Below are positions 56,202 through 64,000 of a stretch of 64,000 bases of DNA, one piece after another; within the stretch, counting starts at the first letter, position 1, and each line of letters begins with the position of its first letter. Under the pieces are notes generated by a model. The model had not been told where the DNA came from, did not search any database, and worked only from the letters and a program-made list of their open reading frames with translations. Source of the stretch: Triglochin maritima (Eukaryota > Streptophyta > Magnoliopsida > Alismatales > Juncaginaceae); the NCBI GenBank assembly GCA_963682175.1, contig OY821771.1, positions 24,882,201-24,946,200 of the forward strand. Reading direction: 5' to 3'. The translations under genes and the position numbers were made by a program.

Positions 56202-57521
56202 TTAGACTAGCAAGTGATGATTCATTTGATTGAGTCTAGCAATCACCTCATTCTTTTCATTCATGATTGATTCAATTTGGCATTTGAGATCATTTATAGT
56301 TTTTCTAGCATTTTTGTTCTTTTCACAAATGATCTCATATTGTTTAACTAAATCATGAAATGCATTTTGTAGCTCATCATGTGTATATGATTCATCATTA
56401 GCATTAGAATTAGAGCTAGCACTAGAATATGATTTATTTGAACATGAATTGCTTCTAGTGGTGTAAGAGTTAGAAGATACCTCACTTCCTTCATCTTGAA
56501 TTGCCATGTAGCACATATGCGCATATTCCTTTGTTGATGAAGGTGCGGTTGATTTGGATGACGACGACGACGTATCGTCCCAAGTGGCCTTGTGAGCTTC
56601 CAACCTCTTTTCTTTTCTCTTACTCCTCTCCTTTTCTCTTCTTCTCTCCCTTCTCTCATTTTTCTTTTCCCCTTCTCTTCTCTCATTTTCGCTCTCCTCC
56701 CTCTCTTTTTCTTTTTCTCTTTTCTCACTTCTTCTACCTCTTCTTTCATTCTTTTCTCCTTTATCTCTCTTGAGGTATTTGAAGAAGTCTTGGGCAAGGA
56801 CCTCAATGTCCTCTTCTTCCACCCTCCTTGGCTCATCAAAATTTGCATGCAATGCCACCATGGAGTTTTTCTTTGAAGCTTCCTTCTCTCTTCGATGACT
56901 CAATTGGAGCTCATAGGCCATGAGATTTCCAATGAGTTCCTCCATCTTCAATTTTGAAAGATCGTGCGATTCTTCGATTGCCACGACCTTGTCTTCCCAA
57001 TCGTTGCTCAATGACCGGAGGAATTTTCGAGTCATCTCTCCTTCATTTATCCTTCTTCCAAGAATCAAAAGAGAGTTAGTGATATCGGTGAAGCGAGTGT
57101 TCATGTCGCTTATGTTCTCACCGATTTGCATAGAAAATATTTCATATTTATGCATGAGGAGACTTATCCTAGTTTCTTTGGTTTTGCTATCACCCTCATG
57201 ATGCATTTGTAACCTATGCCATATTTCATTTGCACTTTCACATCCCCTAATTCTATTGTATTCTCCCTCATTAAGGCCACAATAAAGAATATTCATAATT
57301 TTTGAATTCATTTCAATTTCTTTCATTTGAGCCCTAGATAGAGAATCTAAATCAACTTCATTTGGGGGTATGTATGGATTTTGAATAAACTTCCAATACT
57401 TAAGGTCATTTGATATTAAAAAGATTTTCATTCTATTTTTCCAATAATCATAATTTGACCCATTAAGCAAAGGAGGTCTTGTGGTGCATAAACCCTCTAA
57501 GTGATTAGATGTTGAAGCCAT
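56202..57521 (-). CDS. A5 Gag (DUF4219/UBN2 type), 439 aa
   Basis: The start at 57521 follows the primer site by 40 bp. Residues 1-60: DUF4219-type PLLNGSNYDYWKNRMKIFL. Residues 60-220: UBN2-type region (EIWHRLQMHHEG, ETRISLLMHKYEIFSMQIGENISDM, LRSLSNDWEDKVVAIEE, LSKLKMEELIGNLMAYEL). Residues about 250-325 are almost purely Lys/Glu/Arg, where relatives have a CCHC zinc knuckle before the KATWDDTSSSSS stretch. There is no knuckle here. The C-terminal 80 residues are a coiled-coil-like segment (NDLKCQIESIMNEKNEVIARL). The frame has no stop, fitting a young element. Gag would form the virus-like particle; packaging without a knuckle would need the basic stretch or a partner Gag. Confidence 0.88.
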   Translation of the reverse strand: MASTSNHLEGLCTTRPPLLNGSNYDYWKNRMKIFLISNDLKYWKFIQNPYIPPNEVDLDSLSRAQMKEIEMNSKIMNILYCGLNEGEYNRIRGCESANEIWHRLQMHHEGDSKTKETRISLLMHKYEIFSMQIGENISDMNTRFTDITNSLLILGRRINEGEMTRKFLRSLSNDWEDKVVAIEESHDLSKLKMEELIGNLMAYELQLSHRREKEASKKNSMVALHANFDEPRRVEEEDIEVLAQDFFKYLKRDKGEKNERRGRRSEKREKEKEREESENERREGEKKNERRERRREKERSKRKEKRLEAHKATWDDTSSSSSKSTAPSSTKEYAHMCYMAIQDEGSEVSSNSYTTRSNSCSNKSYSSASSNSNANDESYTHDELQNAFHDLVKQYEIICEKNKNARKTINDLKCQIESIMNEKNEVIARLNQMNHHLLV

Positions 57522-57560
57522 GCTAAAATTACGGTAAAGTAAAGAAATTTAGCTAACAAG

Positions 57561-57572
57561 GCTCTGATACCA
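57561..57572 (-). promoter_or_regulatory. A5 primer-binding site (initiator-Met tRNA)
   Basis: TGGTATCAGAGC on the minus strand, two bases inside the LTR at 57575. Confidence 0.95.
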
Positions 57573-57574
57573 AA

Positions 57575-59084
57575 TGTAGGATCGTGTGGGTTATGGGTCC
57601 ACTAATCACTTTTGATCTAATCCCTACTTTTCTACTTGATTAAGCAAACAAATGCGCAGCGGAATAAACAAACAAGTAGAGAAAGAAAGACAATGCAAAC
57701 CACAAAAGACGCGTCGGTTTTTATAGAGGTTCGGCACCCCACCCGGGTCCTAGTCCTCTCTTGTAAGCTCCGCTCGACTCCGCGAGCTCCGCCTACGTCT
57801 TCACTAACCACTCCCCGTTCCGGGCCGGGAGAGAACGCCTTTACACCACAAGCAACGCGAACAACCCTCGCTTGCTTGAATTCTTCCTCTCACAATCCGA
57901 GAGGGACACTTCGGGCTTTCACCGAAATCCTTGCTTCTTTTGACAACACTTGTAACTGAGTGGGATTCACTCTCTAATTGAGCACACTTTGAGTAGGATG
58001 AGTATATGATCAAATGTGTGAAGTTTAGGCTTAAAGAGTGTAGAATTGGGAGCTTTGAGGATTGAGGTTTCTCTCTAATGTATTGGGACAATTGGAGTTG
58101 GAGAGTTGTGTTAACAACAAGTCTTGATCCTCTATTTATAAGCTCCTAAGGTATTCTAGCCGTTGGGGATAGATTTGATTGGGTTTTGTGCAAGATACAC
58201 AAAGCAGAAAATCGGGCTGCAAATCTGTCCAGAACCGGTCGACCGAAAAAAGTAAACCGGTCGACCGTTAACATGATTTCAAAGAGAACGGTCGAACAAA
58301 AGAATATTCGGTCGGACAAACGAGCTAGAACTTAACTCTACTTAAGTTAAACGGTCGAACCAAAGTATGGGGCGGTCGACCGTTCAGGGGATTCGGTTGA
58401 GATAAAGGTGCAACGGTCGAACGAAGAATGAGTCGACCGATAGCAGGGAATTTTGTTTCTTGAAGAAATGTTCAACCGGTCGACCGAAACAAGGTCGTCG
58501 TTCGACCGGTTACCGAATGTATTTTGGGGTTAGTTTGTTTTATACGAATACGACCGTTATAGGAATACGACAAGAAAAACGGCCATATTAAAATCCGGGA
58601 TCGGTCGACCGAAAAGGTAGAACCGGTCGACCGGAAGAGTTCGGTAAGATCACTGTGGAGAGTCTGTTATAAACCGGTCGAACTGAGAACTGGTTCGGTC
58701 GACCGGTTCACACAGGAAATCTGGGTTTAAGTTTATAAGTGATTTCCGACTAAGGTTTGGGTGATCTAATGAAGTCCAAATAATGTGAAATTTTGTGTGT
58801 GACTTCTCTAAGGAACCTAGTGTGTATGTGATTGGTTTTTAACTCTTGTATGCTCAATTTACACATGTTCCTAAGACTCAAAATAAATCAAGATTACATG
58901 TCTTCGATTTAGCTTTAATTACATGTCTTGACTTCATTTCCTTCTTTCTTGAGTCTTGATCACCTGTAGAGGTTAGCACAATACAATATACATGCAATGC
59001 AATATGTGTGCTACTCTACATCATCATAATTAAGATTAGGTTAATTAAATCATCAAAACATAGATTAAGGCCAAAAAGCCAACA
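57575..59084 (-). repeat. A5 LTR, right copy (5' LTR)
   Basis: Identical by eye to 53731-55240, including the array at 58235-58708 and the TATA box at about 58132-58141. As the 5' LTR on the minus strand it would drive transcription toward lower coordinates. Confidence 0.95.
58235..58708. repeat. CGG-N4-CCG dyad array, A5 right LTR
   Basis: Same motif set and spacing as 54391-54864. Confidence 0.9.
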
Positions 59085-59284
59085 GTGTATTCAATCCATC
59101 GAAAAAATAGCTTCCAACACAATTCCAACAACAACTACTCAAGTGATGAAGATGAGTATATAACTGGTGCACCAATATGGGGAGGCAGACAAATGCTTGT
59201 GAAATATTGTACGAGGATGGTCATTTAAGGACAGGACAAGATTATACTACAAAAGGTTAAAGAATAATATGAATTTTGTTAGCG

Positions 59285-59930
59285 AAGTAAGAAATTCAAT
59301 TTGATGACGAAGAAATTAGTGCAAGCTAGGGGCACATCATGGGCTGGCTTGTGTGTTATGTAATCATGGAGAGGAGGACATGGGACATCTCTTCTAGGCA
59401 TGCACCTTCACGAAGGAGGTCGGGACACGAGTACTACAGAACTTTGGAGTGGGCACCGGTATACATACCACAATTGTGGAGGAAACGCAACAAATGACAT
59501 GAGTTAAGGGCAATCAGGTCCGAACGATGATGACGAAGCTAGCCTTCGGTGCAATTATCTATGAATACTGGCAGGAGATAAATCAACGAATCTTCGACCA
59601 AGAATAGAAGAGCTCAATAGACTTTATCGACATGGTCAAAGATACGATGTGGATAATGAGGTCAAAGATGAAGGAGCTCGTTGAAGACCCGGGGGTGATG
59701 CGAGCGTTTGAAGAAGCATGGAGATAGGAGAATACGTGTTAGAGGAATGGATATTGTAGTAGTACTCTTGTAAATGAGACATGTTCTCATGTGTTGCGAG
59801 GTTGGGCATGCAGATGGCATGTCCTTTGTTCCTCATATTCATTTTTGGTAGGATGTAAATCTTGTTTACACACTTAATGAAAATTTGAGGCTATGCCGCC
59901 CTTTTGCTTTGCAAGAAAAAAGGTAATAAA
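59285..59930 (+). pseudogene. L1 LINE 3' fragment (zinc-binding domain to tail)
   Basis: Around 59340 the frame reads HGLACVLCNHGEEDMGHLF, the CxxC...H zinc-binding pattern, with a stop in place of the next residue. It continues to LAFGAIIYEYWQEINQRIFDQE, equivalent to ATIYECWHEWNRKIFEGE of the 47-kb L1, and ends GCCGCCCTTTTGCTTTGCAAGAAAAAA. It supplies the domain that the larger L1 has lost. It is 5'-truncated or broken. Confidence 0.8.
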
Positions 59931-60199
59931 TTCAAGTGTATGGATTAAAAAAATCTACATGATTAAGCTTTTAGTGTAAGGTTGTATGACAATTAATAAA
60001 TGGAGGCTTGATATAGATTTAATGGATAAACTTGACTAACACTATAAAAATACAATAGCACACCACCACAATTTGTACATTTATGAAGACGAATACGTGT
60101 ATTAATGCACGATTGCTACATGTAATTCACGAGTAAACATTAGGTGAGTAGTCAAGTGAAATGCAACACAAAAAAGGAATACGATTACATCACTTTTGC
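59931..60199. other. AT-rich stretch without recognised features
   Basis: No gene. Near 60170 a GATTACATCAC phrase recalls the start of LTRs E1/E2. Confidence 0.4.
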
Positions 60200-60570
60200 A
60201 TGCAACAATAACATAGACTTGTGTCCTTTAAAACACATACCTGTATGTTCTGTAGACTCGAAAGTGTCCTTAAGCCACAAGTACAAGCATGTGCTTGAAA
60301 GAACACCTATATCTTTTAAAGGACACATATGTCCTATAAAGCCCACGAGTCTGTCCTTTAAAATTTGAAAGGGTCCTTAACCCACAAACCGACCCTATAA
60401 AAGACACGAGTCCCTTCTTTAAAGCAAGCAACTGTCCTTTGAACCAAAATTTGTCGTTTAAAGGGAACTTATGTCATTTAAAGGACATGTATGTCCTTTA
60501 AATGACACAAGTCTATTCTTTAAAGCACGAATCTATCGTTGGAGTTTAAGGATATGTGTCCCTTAAAAAA
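60200..60570. repeat. GTCCTT-NN-AAGGAC palindrome cluster 5
   Basis: At least ten GTCCTTTAAA or TTTAAAGGAC sites in 370 bp, including TTTAAAGGACATGTATGTCC and GTCCTTTAAATGACAC around 60475-60510. Confidence 0.85.
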
Positions 60571-60599
60571 TGTTGATTTTTTAGCGAATGAGGCCCGCA

Positions 60600-61256
60600 A
60601 CATGAGAAACACGAGAACTATTTAGACACTTATGAACCAATGATGATGATACATTCCTCTCAAATTCACGGTCAGTGAAAAGGAATGGAAACAAATATGT
60701 TTTCATTCCATGATAAAACTGTAGGTCATCAATATATACCCTGAAACCGACATTTGGGTGTATAGGGATGATTTCATCCACACTAAGGGACACCCCGGAC
60801 TTGTTATCTCTGAAATACTGAAGGTGCCTTTGAGTTCAATCTCATCTATGCCCTAGATAAGATTGACCTCTGCAGGGTCATCGAAAGTACTGGGCTTCGT
60901 CCCGATGGTGAAGATGTTGAAATTAGTGCACTAACTGCCATAAGTCAAGCATATCAGACCATTGTGACAATTGACTAAGGCACTGGAAGTTACTAGAAAT
61001 GGTCACCACAGAATAACAGGAATTTGTCCAAGTGGGTCCGTCACAAGTTCAATATCCAGAACGAAGAAATCAACTGGATACATGAACTCACCCACTTTGA
61101 TTAGGACATCTTCAACCACGCCCCTTAGTTTCTTCATTGACCTGTCAGCCAGTTGAAGAGTTGTTTTTGTTTGTTTGAGGTCTCCAAGACCGAGGGTGGT
61201 GTAGACCGAATATGGAAAAAGATTGACAGATGCTCCTAAGTCCAGCATAGCTCAAT
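60600..61256 (-). pseudogene. Ty3-gypsy protease region
   Basis: The minus strand reads MLDLGASVNLFPYSVYTTLGL, a retropepsin-like active site of the D-L-G-A type, then LQLADRS, GVVEDVLIKVGEFMYPVDFFVLD. The conserved end PVILGRPF reads PVILW followed by a stop and PF at about 61000, so it is broken. It continues with NCHNGLICLTYG and a decayed linker to about 60790. RT is not reached before palindrome cluster 5. Confidence 0.85.
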
Positions 61257-61926
61257 GTATTAGAACATCACCAATAACACAAGAAATAGTATGAAAATGG
61301 GGGTCCTTATATTTTACATGTGTGGGTTGTGCCAACAATGGACACACGTTAGCTGCGAGAAAATCTTTCTTGGGAACATTGGTTTTCTACTTCTTGAGGC
61401 ATAAGTCCTTGAGAACCTTAGCATAAGGTGGTATCTGTTGAATAATCTCCAACAAAGGAATGTTCACCTAAACTTGCCAAAATATCTCAAGCATTTTGTC
61501 ATGTTGGTCCAAAGTTTTCTTTTTAAGGTGCTCATGGAATTGCCCATTTGGGGAATAAGGATCTTTTGAAGGAACCTCAAGATCTGGTTCCTTAGAAACC
61601 TATTGAGACAAGAGAACCTCAGGGTTTGACTCCCTCGCCGAAGTAAAAGCAGATGGAACCTCAGGATCAAGCTTTTTCGTGGAAGTATTGGTTGAGGCAA
61701 CCTCAGGATCCGGCTCCCTCATAGATGTGAGTGTCACCATAGGTCTAGCGACACCTGAAGATGGTGATTGGAGGCAAGGCAACCCATTTTGGTTGTCTAC
61801 CTCATTACCAGTCCTCAAAGTATGAATCACATTCACTTGATGGGTCTGTTCAAAGGTAGCTCGAGATATTTGTGGCCTTCCTTGAGATTGGGTACCTCGA
61901 GGATTCCCCTTGGATTGACTTGGCAA
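61257..61926 (-). pseudogene. Ty3-gypsy gag-protease linker
   Basis: Reads LPSQ-like MPSQSKGNPRG, VIHTLRTGNEVDN (the TLRSG.E.D motif of Athila/Tat gag-pol), then an acidic repeat DPEVAS/DPEVPS/NPEVLL. After a shift it reads VNIPLLEIIQQIPPYAKVLKDLC and VPKKDFLAANVC, the usual lead-in to the protease. Several stops and shifts. Confidence 0.8.
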
Positions 61927-61959
61927 TTGACCATTCTCAGGTTCATTTAGCTAATGAGC

Positions 61960-63130
61960 CTACTGGCTGACTTGCACTTCCAATGCTTTGACCGACAAGG
62001 TGTTAGCAGCAAGCATGGTTTGGGTGCTCTGTATGAACGTTTGAAGGGTTTTCTCTAAGGTCAAAACCTGGGGTTCAAACAATTGTTAGGGTAGAGTTTG
62101 ACTACAATAGCCTGATGAGGAGGATGGTGAGTATGTGGTTGAGACCTTTGATGTGGGGGTTGGTAAGTCACCGATGGGCATGGACGGTAATAAAGTGGAC
62201 ATTGAGGTTGAGCGTAAGAGCTCTAACCGTCGCCCCTACCAGGGCCCCAAGAGAAGTTAGGGTGGTTTCGTCATCCTGGGTTGTAGGAGTGAATGTACGG
62301 GTCATTACGGGGGTGTTGTTGATACATCCCATTTGCATTCTCAGTATCGCATGGAGCATAAACACACTGCAAGTCATTATGACCTGTAAGTCCAAACCTA
62401 CCACAAATGGGAGTGGCAGCCTGAACTACAGGAGCTCAGTGCACCTCTGAGCTTTCTAACGTATGTATGATAACGGCCATTTTCGCTTAAGACACGACAA
62501 TTTACTCGACTTGGTATGACTCAGCTCGACTAGAAGACCTAGCATTTGGTGGATCTATCATGGTGTCCCACTCAAGGGTGTGTTCAACCATTAATTCAAA
62601 GGTATATCATTCCTCATGAATGGGTTTCATTTCAAAATCACCCTAACACATTAACTCCAATAATGTGCGGGTGTTGTAGTTGAGGTCCTCATAAACAACT
62701 ACTACAGCTGCCATAGCTCAACTTCATGATGAGGGCACTACAAGAGAAGGTCATTGAACCTCTCAAAGAAAGCATGAAACGATTCGGTCTTACTCTGATA
62801 CATCTGATGTATCTCTTGCCCTAACTAATGAGTTTTCCTATAGAGAAAGAATCTCTTCAGAAAGATGGTCACGAAGTCATCCCTAGACCGAATTGAGTTC
62901 GCTGGGAGGTTGTACATTTATTTCTTTGCGTTATCCTTCAACCTGAAAGAAATCATCCTCAATCAGACTGAATCCTCGTCAAGCTATTTAAGCATGGACA
63001 AGGAGCATACCTCCTTGAATTCGCGTATAAAAATATACAGATCCTCCTTATTGGCAATGAAGGTCGAAAGCATGCTCTCAACTCATAGTTGTTCCCACGT
63101 GCCGACGGGAGAGCTATGAAGGATGGTAGC
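61960..63130 (-). pseudogene. Ty3-gypsy gag remnant
   Basis: The minus strand contains FFERFNDLLLQCPHHEVELWQ and FYEGLNYNTRTLLEL-like blocks (62750-62640), the gag core of Athila/Tat-type elements, and NPG*RNHPNFSWGPG near 62250. Frames change often and stops are present. Clade beyond Ty3-gypsy is inferred from these blocks. Confidence 0.75.
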
Positions 63131-64000
63131 GTGGCTCGAATAGGATGGGTCTACTCCCACAAAGTGATTGGTCGATCATGCCGAGCAAAAGGTGGTGGTG
63201 CACCTAGAACTTAATCTTGACTGGGACCCTCTTCCTCCCGAGTTGGAAAAGGAGGAGAAGGTCTATGTGGTGCTGGGAGTGGACCGGGAAACTCCATGTA
63301 TGGAACCCAGTCTCCCCTACCTCCATGAGATGACGCAACCTCTAACTCCAAGGGAGCTCGAGGCGGAGAAGGACGATCACCTAGACTATCCATGTCAGAA
63401 CGAAACACACACTCTCTCAAGTTGAGCGCACTCACACGAACGAGCCCAACCTTGAAAAAAGCGCCCAGCTCGACTCAAAAAACACACACAATGGAAGGTG
63501 CAATTACAGGAGGAGACAAAATCGAAGAATGTAGATGAGGAGAAGACTTATGTGAGAATGGAAGAATCTCTAGAGCAAGCGTGGGTAAGGGCGAGGGTAG
63601 GCTAGCTATGGGTCCATAGATTAGATGACGCTTAACCATAACTCCCCACAATCCCGAACACCTCACCCGCTCGGCTGATGGTTACAAAGCTATCAAGAGA
63701 GAGTTCGAACCCGGAGGTTCCAAAATCTCAAATAGCAAAGCAAACAACGACGCTCAGGCCATGACGCCGAGAACAACTTTGTCTCCTAACTGCACCTGAA
63801 TCCGAGGGGTCAATGTCTACTTGATTTTAGATTAAGGCTCAAGATTATGAATGATTTTTGGGGCTAAGGAAAGGGTGATGAAATCCCCTACCATATCTTG
63901 TGTGGGACGGCTCCTAATCTAGCAATCAACTCACAAAAAAAACACTCACCTCACCGTTGTCCTAATGCACCTTACTAACTAATGCATGCTTTAACCATGC
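63131..64000 (-). other. N-terminal gag and leader of the minus-strand gypsy element
   Basis: 63200-63440 is the acidic/Pro-rich N-terminal gag area. From 63830 to 64000 the reverse complement matches the leader of element B at 35160-35400 (CATGCATTAGTTAGTA, GGGGATTTCATCACCCTTTCCTT). Its primer site and LTR would lie beyond the window. Confidence 0.6.

Larger units (their letters stand above)
53731..59084 (-). mobile_element. Non-autonomous Copia-like element A5, very young
   Basis: Two 1510-bp LTRs (53731-55240 and 57575-59084), offset by exactly 3844 bp, look identical wherever compared. The target duplication GTGTA is at 53726-53730 and 59085-59089. On the minus strand the initiator-Met primer site TGGTATCAGAGC (57572-57561) follows the LTR by two bases, and a purine tract AAAATGGGGAGAT (55253-55241) precedes the other LTR. 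The 2334-bp interior carries gag only, with no protease, integrase or RT, so movement must depend on proteins from another element. Identical LTRs imply recent transposition. Confidence 0.95.

Overview
This window is nuclear DNA of a flowering plant. It holds one intact host gene embedded in layered transposable elements. The gene is chloroplast SufB (Fe-S cluster scaffold subunit), with plant-type introns in a spliced three-exon CDS. The surrounding elements are Copia-like and Ty3-gypsy-like LTR retrotransposons, RTE- and L1-type LINEs and CACTA transposons, all typical of angiosperm genomes. No tRNA, rRNA or CRISPR array was recognised. The species cannot be named from the sequence.

Layout. 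1-6.9 kb: a gypsy-type LTR fragment interrupted by Copia-like element A1 (809-6385, TSD CCCTA), whose right LTR is itself split by another solo LTR (F, 3557-5454). 6.9-9.4 kb: two solo LTRs of family A in opposite orientations (A2, A3). 9.7-16.1 kb: SufB, 533 aa, three coding exons; intron 1 carries a 5'-truncated RTE LINE with a perfect target duplication, and intron 2 carries a tandem duplication. 16.3-18.1 kb: nothing recognised. 18.1-22.7 kb: gypsy-type LTR E1, family-A solo LTR A4 and a diverged solo LTR C1. 24.3-29.2 kb: degenerate Copia element D with protease and integrase but no reverse transcriptase. 29.3-43.0 kb: an L1 fragment and an old CACTA element whose coding remnants are separated by about 11.5 kb of gypsy LTR sequence (E2 plus the B1-B2-B3 chain). 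43.3-47.5 kb: palindromic repeat clusters, a non-autonomous CACTA element (TSD TTG), a pyrimidine tract and an LTR fragment. 47.5-53.0 kb: a broken L1 LINE. 53.7-59.1 kb: a very young non-autonomous Copia element (A5) with two 1510-bp LTRs that look identical, and gag only. 59.3-64 kb: an L1 3' fragment, a palindrome cluster and a minus-strand gypsy gag-protease remnant.

Main unexplained signal: two classes of short two-fold-symmetric DNA motif are clustered in repeat regulatory regions. One is CGG-N4-CCG (most often CGGTCGACCG), packed upstream of the TATA box in all family-A LTRs except A3, and again inside the unrelated LTR E2. The other is GTCCTT-NN-AAGGAC, in five clusters between 43 and 61 kb. 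Both look like arrays of binding sites for a dimeric protein, but that is inference.
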